This document shows positions 1-12,647 of a DNA stretch of 64,000 bases, one piece after another; the stretch's first letter is position 1, and every line of letters begins with the position of its first letter. Position numbers and translations under genes: made by a program. The notes beneath the pieces are model-generated. The model made no database searches. It was given only the letters and a program-made list of their open reading frames with translations, and was not told where the DNA came from. The stretch is taken from positions 3,260,001-3,324,000 of the forward strand of contig NC_070559.1 in assembly GCF_026914185.1 (NCBI RefSeq). Direction: 5' to 3'. Source of the stretch: Puccinia triticina (taxonomy: Eukaryota; Basidiomycota; Pucciniomycetes; Pucciniales; Pucciniaceae).

Positions 1-120
1 GATGGGGGAATAATTGGAAGGTTTGGAAGGTTTGGAAGGTCCGGTGGCGGAGGTGGACTGGCATGTTTGGTGGATATTCTGGCTGCCGGACCCGCAAGCT
101 TTCCTGGCCTTGCTGTAACA
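1..120 (-). repeat. copia-1 3' LTR, cut by the window edge
   Basis: On the minus strand a purine tract (121-133, GAGGGGGGGAG-like) is followed at 120 by TGTTACAGCAAGG, the expected polypurine tract/LTR start arrangement downstream of the copia-1 pol end. The LTR runs off the window, so its length and far end are unknown. No matching 5' copy was found next to the gag start near 4653-5100. Confidence 0.6.
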
Positions 121-193
121 CTCCCCCCCTCAACAACACCAAAAAAGAAAAAAAATTGGGAAACAACAGTATTAGAGAAAGAATAAGATATGT

Positions 194-3100
194 TTAAAGA
201 GTGAAAGACGTGAACACAAAAAAACCAAAAAAAATACAATGAGAAAAAAGAAAGAAAGATAGCAGATAATTGAAAAAATGTGTCGAATCCAGGGAACCTA
301 AAGTAACGCCAAAAACAAAATAATGCATGCACGGTAAACCTCCAGTAAAATGGCCATTGGCATGTATTTGAAGCGTTGGAGGGAGACGGACAGATGTGGG
401 GGGTGCATGGTCATTGCCGCCAGCGCATGCTGTCCCCCCTGTACTTGCCATAGCTAGTGATGGGTTCCTCAAACCCATCTGAGTGGCAAACTCAACAACC
501 TTCCTCCAACCTAGCGCTTTTGTGAAAATATCGGCAAGTTGTTTGTCGGTTGAAATCCAGTCCAGTCAAACCTTCTCATGATAAAGGAGTTCATTAATGA
601 CATGGAATTCATGATCAATGTGCCGGTGCTCTTTCCGAGTACCGCAATCCTTGCTGATGTAGACCGCCGCTTTATTATCGGAAAGGATGAGGGGCGAAGA
701 CACTGGAAAAATTTTTTTCAGAAGAGACGAGACATAGCATGCGTCCTTCAAGGCGAACGATAGGGCCATGTATTCAGCCTGACAGGTTGACCGTGCACAG
801 CAGGTTTGCCGCTTGGAAGCCCATGAAACCGGTGCACCCCATGCCGTCGAAATGTAGCCATGTACTGATCTAGATCCCTCGCCTCCCCAGTTGGCATCAA
901 CAAATGTTGTGACACAGTCAGACACCTCGCCTCCAGATATGATAGGGAGCGAGGCCGCTGCCGTGAACCGTATATAGCATACGAGATGGTCTAAAGCCGA
1001 CCAGTGCGAATCATCCGGAGCCATCAAAAATTGAGCTAAGAAATTTACTGCAAAGGTAATGTCGGGCCGGGATCCTTGAGAAAGATAAAGCAAACAACCA
1101 ATGACCGAAAGATAGGACTTGTCCATTTCCTTGGAAGGGTTAGACAGCAGGTCGGAAGACGCAATAGGTGTCCTTGTTTTGATATTGGATGGAAGAAGAG
1201 AGATGATTTTCTCGACAAGAAGCGGCTGATCAAGTCGGAAACCACCAGGAACCTCTCGTACTCTGATGCCGACGATGCTAGACAATTGTTGGTCCCATTT
1301 CAAATCAAGAACGCTATCCAGTTGGGTCTTGAGATGATCCAATAATTTTCTGGAGCTGGCTGTGAATATGCCATCATCCACGTGCACCCAGAGGAACGCC
1401 ATATTCTCGCCGTCTTTGTAAACATAAGTAGATTGATCCTCAAGATTGGCGTGAAAACCAATGGTGGCTAGACAAGTTTTGAGGTGAAGCCACCAACAAC
1501 GACTAGCTTGGCGAGTCCCGTACAATGCCTTGCGGAGTTTGAGGACGCAGTTCGGCGAGACATGAACCCCAGGAGGTGGGCGAATGTATACGTTGTAATC
1601 AATATCACTGTGTAAAAACGCTGACTTGACATCAAACGACGCAACCGGCCAGGAAAACCGAGATGCGATGGCAAGTAGGATCCTGAGAGACGTGAAAGTC
1701 GGGGTTGGGGCAAAAGTCTCTCCAATGTTGACGCCGTGGACCTGCCGGAAAACCTTGCGCCACTATTCGAGCTTTGAAGCAAGTGACTACACCCTCTTGG
1801 TTGCGTTTTAATGCAAATACCCAGCGGCAATTGAGAATTTCAAGACTCCTAGAGAAAGGCACCTCCTCCCAGACTTGCAGGGAAACCATCATGTTGAGTT
1901 CTGTATCACAAGCTTCCAACCATTCCGCACTCCATTTTGATTTTAGTGCCTGGTTGTAGGTATCCGGAGCATCTGACAAGAATGGAGAAACCAACACGGC
2001 TGAGTCGAGGCAGGCGTCTTGAACATCAAACTCCTTCATGAGACTAAAATCACCTAGCCGCTGAACAGATATAGAACTAAGGATGGAAGTCAGATTCTCA
2101 GGCTTGGTTGATAAGCAGGGTAAATCATCTTCATGAAAAGCTACAGAACCACCCCTTTCCAGCTTGTTCGTCGAAGGATCCCAAAGCACCCAACCGTGAG
2201 CCACATCCGAGATCCCCACGTGCACGAGTGATTTCGCACGAGGAACAAATTGTTTAGGATAGTTTAGGTCGTGTAGATAGGCCCGGCAACCGAAGACACG
2301 AACCATGTCCAGCGACGGTGTCAGGCGCATGCAAAGCTCATATGGAGTTTTTGAAGAATCCCCATGAACGACCCGGTTAAAAACAAAAGCTGCCTGTTTT
2401 AGTGCCAAGAACCAGAGCTGAGGCGGTAGATTAGCGTGGATCAAAAATGTGCGTGCCATGTCGAGCAAGGAACGATTTGTACGCTTGACATTACCGTTTT
2501 GGTGGTGCTCATAAGGTACAGACATCTTATGTCGAATGTGGTTGTTTTTCAGAAAGTCATTGAATTTGATTGAAATAAATTCACCGCCGTTGTCCGAGCG
2601 GATACATAAGACATCGTGTCCAGTGTGCTTTTTGAAATCCAGGATCCAATTGGTGACAGAAACAGCGGCATCAGATTTCCTTTTTAGGCCAACAACAGAA
2701 GTCATTTGGGAAAAAATGTTGTGAATGACTAGGCCATAGGCACTACCATCCAAGGCCTCAGGGAATCGCCCAACCAAATCTACCGCAACCACAGAACCGG
2801 GTTTGTCAACAATGGACCGTGACAGAGACATGACAGGCACATGGCGACTTTTGGCCAAGGAGCACGAGTTGCATTTACGCTGAGTTGAATTAAAACAACA
2901 AAGGGGCAGACCAAAAACGCAATTATGGAAGATAGACCGATTGAGAGTCCTGGCTGACAAATGGCCCATGCGAAGGTGCCAAACTCGGGAGGAAACAGAA
3001 GAGAACAGAGAGGGAGAGGAAGAATGTGAAGTAGCAGAAGGAGGACCAGAATTTATAGAAATAAACCAGCGATAATTTGCGGAATATGTCGGAAAAGTAG

Positions 3101-4652
3101 ACAGAGACTGCTGGAATACAAATTGTCCGTTTTCCAACAAGAATGAACCATCCCACTTGGAAAACCGACCGACTGACAAGACAGTACCTTTGACGCCAGG
3201 ACAGTATAAGACGTTGCTGAGTTTGATTGGCCCGTTGGAGGTCTTGAAGACGGCATCACCTACGCCTCCTACGGGAAGGCATTCTTCCGAAGCGACGCGA
3301 AGGCGGATGTCAGAAGGGATGAGGTTGACAAAGCATTGACGACAGGACGTTACATGGTTTGTAGCTCCGGTGTCTACTAAAATGTCCCCCAATTGGTCAG
3401 GAGCGGCCGAGATTGAAGCGAGAGAAGTGTCCGGCGATATCATTCTGTTGGACATGTAGGCCGATTTCTTGGGGCGCCAACCAGGGTTGGATTTGCGCGG
3501 ATCATCAAGAGGTGGCAGCCCATTCTTCGATCTTGGGCAGTCTGGGGCCCAATGTCCCCACTCCCAGCAGAATGTACACGGAAATTCAGGAGTGATATTG
3601 ATTTGCCCCCAAGAATCCGCCGGCAAAGATCCTCGAGTTTGATTGTTCGAGTAACCTCCACGACCGGTAGAACCACAACCCAAGCGTCCGCCACGAGACC
3701 GTCCGCCACGACTACGCTGACCCATCATTGACATCACTGAGGGTTGTACGCCTAGCTTGTTCGCCTGTTGCTCAACCCTGAGAGCCACATCCAAAATGTC
3801 GTTTGCCGCGACAGTAGTACCGGGAGAGATGGTTAAACGAGCATCAATGGAGTTGGCAACCTCATTGTGAGTTTGTCGAAGCCGAGAATGAAAAATCAAG
3901 GCCAAAAGACTGTCAGTTGTCCATCCGCCGACGCGATGCTCCAGGTCTAACAGATCACGTTTGAATGACTCAAAGCTGGAGGAAACTGATCCCGAGGCAT
4001 CTTCATTACCTTGAGTCAATTCCGTCCACCTGGAGACCACGCGAGACCACGAAGAACGAGAAAAACGAGAGGAGATAGAAGTCCATGCTCCGTGAGCTGT
4101 CATGCCATTCAATGACGGTCGAAGGGATGCATCAATGGATTGCTTTATTGCAGTGAGTACTCCGAAAGCAGTCGCCGCATCTTCATCATGGCGATCCTTT
4201 TCGAGGTAGTCGTCCCGCTTAGTGACCGATGCAATTGATTCCTGCAAGGCGGCCGCCCAGTGAGGAAAATTCAAGCCATCCAAAGTCAAAGGTGGATCAA
4301 CCTTTGCACCAAGTTCCTGCCATTTGAGGTGACTGGTGACCGATGAAGAAGAGTGATCATTAGCCTTGGCCATCTCATTGATCATCCTGATGAGAAGAAC
4401 TTTGAGAACATCGTCGTTCAGACCATCTAGTCCTTGAGCGCCCATTGCTTTTTGAAGGAGTTCATTGGTGGACATGTCGCCTTCAAGTCCCGGAGAAGAA
4501 ACCGGATGAGGTGCAATTGGGACTGGTGATGAAGTTGATGTTTTTCCTTTGTCAAGATGGCTGGGACGAACGTCAGGCGGAGGGGAATGATTTTGAACAG
4601 GAGGGGCCACGACTGGATTTGCACGGGAAGTGGATGGGTTGGACAATTGCAA
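194..4652 (-). pseudogene. copia-1: Ty1/copia gag-pol polyprotein, one frameshift and one in-frame stop
   Basis: Polyprotein of a Ty1/copia retrotransposon (Gag, protease, integrase, reverse transcriptase, RNase H). Starting at 4652 there is a UBN2-like Gag, then a CCHC knuckle (CTFCWEWGHWAPDC), a DTGA protease motif, the GAG-pre-integrase WHLRMGHL segment, an integrase core (AVDLVGRF, RSDNGGEF, NVKRTNRS) and RVT_2. Near 1748-1754 the minus strand reads GGTTTTCC where the frame needs one T fewer. After this single-base insertion the frame continues through the RT (DVKSAFLHSD, ALYGTRQAS, VHVDDG) and RNase H (CQAEYMAL, SDNKAAVYI). A TGA at 566-568 interrupts the RNase H tail, and the same frame resumes with LDWISTDKQLADIFTK. 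Both lesions make the element inactive. The identification is firm; the exact C-terminus (to 194) is less so. Confidence 0.9.
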
Positions 4653-5164
4653 GAGTTTGAGGCCGCGACACTAGAGTGTGATATTTCAGCATCAGACAAA
4701 GAAGAGAAAACAATAAACACGAGAACAAGGAAAAAGGAAAAACAGAAGAAAGAGGATGATGAAATATACCTAGAGGATCGGATAGAGCAACGAATAGATA
4801 GACAAGCACAATAACAAAACAAAACAAAAACACTGGACAAGGAGACTGAAGAAAAAGAGTCAGTGATGAAACATGGAAGAAGAAGAAACGGTGGTGAGAC
4901 AATGGGAGAAAGAAGGGATGAAGGGGGTAGTCACCACTACTCTTGAGTCCTAAAACAGGTGATCCCGCTGCAACAACAATGGAGACTGCTGATTTGATGA
5001 TCGCTGTCGTTCGTCGAGTGTGTTCGGATGTTGATGATTCCGAGCGAGATGGGGAAAAGTCAGAAGGGATTCCCAGGGTCGAACTTTGAGTTCATCCTCG
5101 GATGCGCGGATGCAGAGCACGAGGGCGCATGAGAGCGCGAGTTTTGGACAGATATTCTGACACA
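4653..5164 (-). other. copia-1 leader joined to copia-2 3' LTR
   Basis: No gene. On the minus strand the copia-2 stop (5174) is followed by ATAGGGG and then TGTGTCAGAATATC from 5164, the likely start of the copia-2 3' LTR. The end nearest 4653 must be copia-1 leader. The boundary between the two lies somewhere around 4900-5000 and I could not fix it. The stretch 4670-4900 is pyrimidine-rich on the minus strand. Confidence 0.45.
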
Positions 5165-5173
5165 CCCCTATGC

Positions 5174-8100
5174 TCAGAGCTGCTGAGGCGATGAGCACAG
5201 ACGCTGGAGCGCCCCCAAGGCCCTCTTGATTGAGGTTTTTCCAACAGCCTTCGTAAGAAAGTCGGCTAGCATCAGGCGGGTTGGGACATACTGAAGGACA
5301 ATTGATTTGATTTTGACCTCCCGTCGAATGAAGTGGTGACGCAACGACATATGCTTGGTCTTGTAATTTGAGTGATTGGTGACGTCGTTAGCCAAAGCTA
5401 TTGCCCCTTGATTATCTTCAAAGATTTGAGTCGGCCCGGCAGTCTTCACATTGAAAACCTTCTTCAGTAACGTCTTGATCCACATAATTTCTTTGGTGAT
5501 ATCTCCTACTGATTTGTATTCCGCTTCCGTCGAAGACAGCGAAAGAGTTGGCTGCTTCTTTGACTTCCACGAGATCACGTTGCCATCAAGTAGGACAAGA
5601 TTTCCGGAGACAGACCGGCGAGACTCCGGGCATGAGGCCCAATCGGCGTCAGCATATCCCACCAGACTGTTCATTTCCGTGGATGGCTTCACAAACCGCA
5701 GACCCACATCCTTGGTCCCCTTGAGATAGCAAAAAACTTGGACTCCGGCATCCCAGTGCGCGGTGCCAGGGTTATTGAGGAACTGGGACAGTGAACTAAC
5801 GGCAAACGTAATATCGGGCCTGGTGGTCACGCTGAGGTAATTGAGCGCACCCACCAGTGACCTGTAATTGTTGCCAGACTTCAGATGCGCTACCCGTTCC
5901 GCCTTTGAAGCCTGTACCAGATGTCCGCCCGGCTTCATTGGAGTTGAGGAGGGAAACAGATCTTGCAATCCAAATCTTTCCAGCTGCGTTTCGATGTAGT
6001 GTTGTTGTGAAAGCGTTACTGCTCCAGCCTCCTGTTGGACGTTCATCCCCAGAAGTAGACTTGATTCGCCGAGATCCTTAATCTGAAATCGTGATTTGAT
6101 TTCATCCTTGAAGACGTTGGGGTCCTTGCTGAAAATTGCCAGATCGTCGACATGAAGATACAGGAACGTCCCTTTTCTCCAAAAGACACAGGGTTCGGCG
6201 TCACATCTTTTGAACCCTACTTGGAAAAGCCACTTGGTGAGAGTATTGTGCCAGGCATTGGGCGCCTGCTTGAGCCCATACATAGCCTTTTGAAGTTTCA
6301 GTACATGTCCATTTGGGACTTCAACCCCCGGCGGTGGATTCAAGTAGAGGTCTTCTTTGAGCGGTGCATTGAGGAACGCACTCTTGACGTCAACCTGGTG
6401 AAAAAGAAGTCCTCTCCTGAGCGCGAATACAATCAACATCCTCAGCGAAACCATTATCCCGGTCGGTGCGTACGTGTCAAGGTAGTCATAGCCTTTCTTT
6501 TGCTGGAATCCTTTTGCGCATAGTCTTGCTTTGTACTCTATTGGAATGTTGAGCTGATCCTTCTTAATCTTGAAGACCCACGTGCAATTGATTAGCTTTT
6601 GACCATTTTCCTTCTTAACAATGACCCATACGTTGTGATCCTCCATGTTGGAGACCTCCTTCTCAATGGCTTTCTTCCAGAACGAGGAGTCCGCCGAGGT
6701 GACAGCTTGGACATAAGACGTTGGCGTGTTGTTTTCTACGTCCTCGGTCAGATAAACAAGGATTGCGTTTCTGCGACGATCGACTGACAGGATATTATCG
6801 GTGGATATGGCACTGCTAATGTCATTCCGGGCCACCGCAACTGGTTCAGGATTTGATTCCTCCATTGTTGTGCCCCCACGGATCCCCTCCAACTCCACCT
6901 CCGGATTACAATACTCGACCACTTCTGGTCGCTCCCCCAGGTGTTTGTCTGTTGGGGCGTCGTCCTGAGCAGAGTCTAAGGCTAGGAGATCATCTTCGTC
7001 CGGAGTGTGACCAGCGATCCCCGGAAAGGACGTCTCGTCAAATTTTACGTTGCGAGTCCGGTAAACTTTCCTTTCCGTGGTTTTGTAGATTCGGTAGGAC
7101 GAGAAGTCATTCTCGTATCCGAGCATGATCCCCTTCTCCGCTGTCGGATACAGCTTGAATTTTCTCTTCTCCATTGGTATGAGAGAGTAAGTCGCACACC
7201 CGAATGGCCGTAGAACTTCTAAATTCGCACTTCTTCCGGTCCATGTTTTGTACGGAATCTTCATAGCCCGTGTTGCTGACGGAGTTAGGTTGGATAGCTG
7301 GGTAGCTGTGTTGACTTCTTCGGCCCAGAATGATTGAGGCAGCTTCGCCTGAAACAACAGACACCTTGCTTTTACAAGAATAGATTGATTTGCCCGCTCA
7401 GCCATTCTGTTGTTTTGCGGGTTGTAGGCAGGTGATACATGGTGTTCCAGGCCTTCGGCAGAGCAGAGATCTCTGAAGTTATTGTTGATGAACTCACCCC
7501 CACCATCCAAGATTAATTTCCGGAGTTTCTGACCGGTTTGTGTTTCCGCGAATGACTTGAATTCCTTGAACTTATCAAAGGTCTCGTTCTTCGACTTCAG
7601 AAACCGTACATTTTTGAATCCGCTAAACTGGTCGATGATGGTGAGGAAGTAGTGATACCCTGACGTAGATCGCGTCAAAAATGGGCCTACCAAGTCCAGA
7701 TGAACGATGTCCAGTACTTGAGTTGATTCCTTGAAACTACTTCCATATGGAAGAGCTTTCAGTTTGCACATCTTACATACTTTGCACTCAGTTGTGGTGG
7801 AGTCCGGGACAAGTATCTTTTGATACTTAGGGTTTGGATGACCCAGTCGCACATGCCAGTCCGGATGGACTGGACTTGACAGCAAACAGAGGGAACTGCC
7901 AGGGTTGATTACTTCAAAGTGATAGGAGGACAACTCTAATAAATTGTTTTTAGAATTACTGTGTAGGTTGAAATCCCCATCTATTACCACTGAAACTTTG
8001 TCATCACCATTTTTGGTGAGAGTGAGAGTGTTCTTGAAAAGTCAAGTCACTGAGAGAAGCGGTTGATTGAGGCTTGGCACCAACAGCACATTGTTGAGAG

Positions 8101-9169
8101 TCATCTTGTCTCCGTCCTGGTTGACCAGTACTGCGGATCCCATTGCCGTGGCGGACAGGAAGTTCTTGTGTCCCCCAGTTGAGATTTTGAGGTTGGTTTT
8201 GGAGACAGGCACAAAGATTGTTTCGTTGTTGACCATGTGATGTGTAGCTCCGGTGTCAAGAACAATTGGTTTGGCGTTCTCGGCTCCAGTGAGCAGGAGT
8301 GACACTTCAGACTCGTGATCGTCATTGGCTTCGACGAGTTGAGTGGCGGGATTGGCATCGGGACGAAGCCCCGGGTGAACTTGCCAGCAGTGAGCCTCAT
8401 CGTGCGAGGTAGCAGCAGGATTGTGTTTTCCTGGTTTGCCGTCTTTGCCGGGTTCGCAAAAGTTGCCGGTGCGCTTGGGTTTCTTCTTTCCTTTCTTTGA
8501 GGAAGTCTCGTGCATCAAAGCAGAAGCACCTTCGGTGGCGTTCTCAGACTCCTTGGAGGCGATCTTCTTTGAGGATTTGGAAACTCAAAATTCTTCTAGG
8601 TAGACGACTTCCTGAAGCTTCACCAGGAGCGCGTTTGGGTTTTCGCAGATCACTTTGTTCATGATGATATTATCGACGATATTATACATGTCCTTGTTTA
8701 GCTTCGCAAGAATTGAGAAGCTGAGGACGTTGTCCGGAACCCCAAGGCTGACGAGTGAGATCTCGTTGAGCATTTTTTGCATGTTGGAGATGAAGTCTTT
8801 CAGGGTTCCGCGGTACTTGTAACGCATGAACTTGAGCCACACTCGACCCTTGTTGTTGACGGAGGCGGATGCGAACCGGTTGAGAATGCTCATCCAGACT
8901 CGATGAGGATCTTTGGCGTTGTCCGTGTTGACGACAGTTTCAAAGACTCCTTCACTGATGAACTGAAAGAGAAAGTCGATCGTCTCGGCGTGCTTCTTTC
9001 CTACCGCTTCAGCTGCAGCTCCGTTGAGTCCGGCCCCAGTCGGCTCCAGAATGTATTTGAGGATTCGTTTGTTCTTGAGGAACGCCTTGAGCCGAATTGA
9101 CCATTGAAGGAAGTTGACTTCGGTCAGTGGAGGGATGTTGGGCTTGGAGTTCGCGTTGTTTTCGGCCAT
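5174..9169 (-). pseudogene. copia-2: Ty1/copia gag-pol polyprotein with two in-frame TGA codons
   Basis: One reading frame from ATG 9169 (MAENNANSKP) to 5174, broken by TGA at 8585-8587 and 8042-8044. All three pieces share the frame. Order: UBN2-type Gag (9169-8588), a basic linker with a degenerate zinc-binding segment (GKHNPAATSHDEAHCW), protease (VLDTGATHHMV), GAG-pre-integrase (WHVRLGHPNPKYQ), integrase (HLDLVGPF, LDGGGEF, NNRMAERANQ), RVT_2 (QVDVKSAFLNAPL, AMYGLKQAPNAW, YLHVDDLAIFS) and RNase H (STEAEYKSV, EDNQGAIALA), ending QRLCSSPQQL. The second stop separates protease from integrase. A true start at 9169 is preferred over 9187 because the sequence above about 9175 belongs to a gypsy element. 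The 5' leader and LTR are lost there. Catalytic boxes are otherwise intact. Confidence 0.92.
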
Positions 9170-9174
9170 CTCGA

Positions 9175-10110
9175 TGATTAAGAGCACAGATATTTTTGTG
9201 AGAGATTACTTAATGTTGGACAGCATGATAATCAGCAGGTTGACCATTCTTCTTACTGACACTGCTAGAAATTGGTACCTTGGACTCAGAGATGAATATG
9301 GGAACAAATCTTGGGCTTGGTGGAAAAATGCCATTAGAAATAAGTTTGGTACTGAAAACTGGAAATGGAGAATGCAAGAAGAGTTTGAGAATGACCACTT
9401 TGATTATGATGGTAGAAAAGTCCACAAATGGTTTGGAACCCAAAGAGAAAGACTCAGAGCTTATCAGCCTGAACTCAGTGATTATCTCATCTGTGAGAAG
9501 ATCTTGAAACAGTGTCCTGGCAACCTTGAGCATGCTGTTAAGAGCAGATACAAGAAAGATGCTACTGAGATGAACTTTGAAGACATGGTTATAATTGTTG
9601 AGGAAGTCATAGACAGAGTTATGAAAAGCAATAAACCTGTAGCCAACAACTATACCAATCCAAATAGAAACAATTGGAAAAATACCTCAGCAGTTGATAA
9701 AGCTGAAAATCCAATTGACTCTTTTGCAAGAAGGAACCCTGTCCCAGATCCAGAAAAAGAAAAACTCATTTGCCATTTTTGCAAACAAACAGGTCACTTT
9801 TCTAGAGAATGTCCCAGAACAAGAAGTGAGTTACATAATGTAGGTACGTATTCTGATGATGACTCCAAGAATAAGAAAGACAAAGAAGTAGACTCCAATC
9901 AAAAGGAAGAATCTGAGTTGGATGATGAAGAAGACAATCATAGAAACAACCACATGAGCCTAGCCATGGAACAGGAGAATCTTTCCAATTATGATCCCCT
10001 GATTGACTTCAACTTTGGAACATATGCAGTTGAATGTGAAACCCAAGCAGAGACCCATCAGCCCCAGACTTGGGATAATTTCTGCTGAACATCTCAAGTG
10101 AAGATGCATA
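9175..10110 (+). pseudogene. gypsy-1-family gag fragment
   Basis: Reads in the plus direction as the middle and end of a gypsy Gag: [36 protein letters not shown], a CCHC knuckle ([14 protein letters not shown]), then an acidic tail ending PQTWDNFC. It parallels the Gag of the intact gypsy-1 element (43840-42900, minus) almost residue by residue. It lacks the N-terminus; homology begins abruptly at about 9175. It stops at a TGA at 10085, where gypsy-1 continues into protease. A little further homology (SSEDA-like) in another frame shows a frameshift, after which protease, RT and integrase are missing. This is a deletion derivative, not a gene. Its insertion or recombination removed the 5' end of copia-2. 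Confidence 0.9.
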
Positions 10111-10198
10111 CATCCTGTAAGGAGGCCCAGGAGTGTGAAAGTTTCTACCTTCTTGGTTTTATTTCTTATGGAAATCAAACCTCTTTGGTGGTAGGGAA

Positions 10199-11166
10199 TG
10201 TCAGCCTTAGAGTCAACACAGTTGACCTAAAACTGCCTTTTATCTCCATTTTATGCCTAAATGTGCTCATATCTTTTTAACCTTACAACATAAGGTTGTT
10301 TTGACTTCAGATTCTGATTTCTCATGCAATTTTGACCCCAGTGTTCACTGATCACTTTACAATATCTCTACTCCTTCATAGAGTTTGTGGTTTGTGACAC
10401 ACATGCGCAGCAGCGTTGTGTAGTCGCGCCTGAGCGCTCCCAACCACATGTACATGTGTGATTATGTCATCCAACTTTGAAAATTTTCGAAGTCAGGATC
10501 CCCCATGCAGCTGGAGGATCCACAGACTTCAGCACACCAGAACCACCACCCAGATAACCCCAGGATCACCACCAAAGAGCCTACTCTACTCCCAGTATAC
10601 CTACCGTCACAGGCGCCTAGGATATTGACAGTAAGTAACCTCTTTCACTGAACCTTGATTATCTCAGAGGTACAACTCTGTGTCTTGCTTGATCTGCCTT
10701 TTCTTCTTGCTTTGCTTCCTCCTTGATCACAGGGCTGTCCCTCCAAATCTATAGGCCTTTGCCTCCATCTTGATCACAGGGCTGTCCCTTCTTATCTTCA
10801 GGCCTTTGCCTCAAAATCTAGGTTCAGGGCTGTCCCTCAGGTTTCCCTTTAAGAACCTTGACTGTCCAGAGAGAAGTCTAAAAAACTGTGGCTGGATTAA
10901 GACTTATCTAATCCAGATACCCTCCTGAGAGGAAGCTGTAGCACTTCTTGCACAGATTAGCAGCACTCTTCTGAAGAGTAGCATTGCCAGTGGACGTGCA
11001 TTCCCACTAGAATAACCTAGTACTTCTCTTCCTTCTTATCCTGCTTGGTTTCTCTCTCTCTTTCTCTTTTTTTCTTTTATAGTTGTAATTTCTTTATCCC
11101 AAGAAATCCAACTATTGCCCCCCCATTTCTTGTGTCCTGCTGTCACTATAGAGACTCAGGCTCACA
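10199..11166 (+). repeat. gypsy-1-family LTR (3' LTR of the fragment)
   Basis: Starts TGTCAG and ends GCTCACA, and is colinear over its length with the gypsy-1 LTR read on the minus strand (for example GGTGGTAGGGAATGTCAG at the 5' junction and CCGTCACAGGCGCCTAGG inside). It is 968 bp against 917 bp in gypsy-1, so it is a diverged family member. The stretch 10111-10198 is the untranslated 3' end of the element. Confidence 0.85.
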
Positions 11167-11227
11167 CTCTCTCTCACTATGTTGCAACAGGTTGTAACTT
11201 GTTGGTGCCAGTGGCATGAAGGGCAAA

Positions 11228-11615
11228 CTCAGGGTGTAAATGGGTTGGGCCGACCCAAAACCAACCCAAGACCCGTCGGGTTTTGGGTTGGGTTTGGGCA
11301 CATCCTTGAAGAAAATGACATGACCCAAACCCAACCCAACTTGTAAAATTGTTGGGTCGGGTTTGGGCAGCCTATTTCCTAATTGGGTCAGCCTGCAACC
11401 CGGCTATGACGCCTCCAACAGTCAAGTTGGGGGCTTTTGGCGCCTATGAGGTTGGGTTGACCCAAGACCCAAACCGACCCAAAATAGTATGACATCGGGT
11501 TGGGTTTGGGCAGCATATTTGAAAATCTGCCCCAACCCAACCCAACCCGCGCTAAATGTTGGGTTGGTTTCGGGCGCTGTTTTTTGACCCAAACCGAACC
11601 CATTTACACCCTGAG
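11228..11615. repeat. 388-bp foldback of GGGTTGGG/CCCAACCC blocks
   Basis: Perfect 19-bp terminal inverted repeats, CTCAGGGTGTAAATGGGTT at 11228-11246 and its complement at 11597-11615. The interior has G-runs (GGGTTTTGGGTTGGGTTTGGGC) on one side and C-runs on the other, so both strands could form G-quadruplexes and the whole could fold on itself. No ORF of note. A degenerate relative (AGGATGTAAATGGGCCAG) follows at about 11632. Likely a non-autonomous transposon (MITE/foldback); no clean target duplication is visible. Confidence 0.7.
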
Positions 11616-11815
11616 GGCACACCAAAGTCAGGATGTAAATGGGCCAGTTCAAGGGCAAAGGCTAAAAAACGTGCCCAAACCTACCTTGTAATTTTGCCAG
11701 GGCAGGTTGGGCTGGGTGAAAAATCAAAATGGCAAGTGATCCAAAACCAAAAACAGTAAGCATTATTTGGGCTTGTCCAGGTGCAAGTTGGCCCATAATT
11801 TTGGCTGAATATTAG

Positions 11816-11964
11816 GGGGTTTCAAAGTAGACCCCCGCGTGCATGCAGGTTGCTTTGCAGAACCCAGTTTTGCGGGGAAACTGCAAGTTGATGTTCAACA
11901 TTCGAGTTGAACACCGGCTTGCCTTGCCTTGAAAGCTGCATGCGTAGGTCTACTTTGAAACCCC
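11816..11964. repeat. 149-bp MITE-like inverted repeat
   Basis: GGGGTTTCAAAGTAGACC at 11816-11833 is matched exactly by its complement at 11947-11964. The interior is G+C-rich (CCCGCGTGCATGCAGG) with no coding potential. Size and perfect ends fit a MITE. ATTA lies near both ends but no convincing duplication can be defined. Confidence 0.6.
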
Positions 11965-12647
11965 TGATTAAAATTAAGCAAGATAGTGATTTTTATTTCT
12001 CTCTTTGTATCTTTGGTTTTAGCAAGTTCCTGAGAAGTTTTGCCAAGGTGAAAACATAAAAATTTCAAGCCTTATCATTATGGGTGCAATTTCACTTTTG
12101 AAAAAATGATATGGACCAATTTACAGGGGGTAGAGGGATGATAATATTATTAAATCACATTGCACAAATTACACCATCTGCATTGGGTGCCAAGTTAGCC
12201 CGGATTAGGGCACTTAGTTCAACCATACACACGCATTGGGTTGGATCCCGGAGCTCCATGGGGTCTAGATGTAGACCCCACTAATCATCCCACGTACTTC
12301 CCTCTCACTTCTTCTTTCACTCTCCTCTTGAAAAATCACCCAGGCACTCAGGGGTAGTCCTTCTTTTTGTCTATTTGGTTCCCATGGGGCTAATCCCATA
12401 GTAGCTTTGCCTCAGTTTTCATGTGCACAGTGCGCAATGTAAAATCAAATCTGCACTAAAAAAAACTGATGTTGTATCTTATTTCTGGGGAGCATACAAA
12501 TGAACAAGGTATAGCTTATTAGAGAATTTCAAAACAGACCCAGGTACCATTTAGACCACCAGTACCCGCGCAGTTTTTGCCAAGAACAGGCACTTGGTAC
12601 CGCCTGGCGGGTACCACGGGTCTTTTAGGCGGGTATAAGAGCTCATC
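11965..12647. other. Non-coding, nothing recognised
   Basis: AT-rich unique-looking DNA followed by a short G+C-rich stretch (12540-12640) with repeated GGTACC/GGTACCGCC boxes. No gene, RNA or clear element boundary seen. Confidence 0.5.

Noticed and set aside
11228..11615. Telomere-like repeat (GGGTTGGG)
   Set aside because: Units are irregular, occur in both orientations and are enclosed by 19-bp inverted repeats; the motif is not TTAGGG-like.
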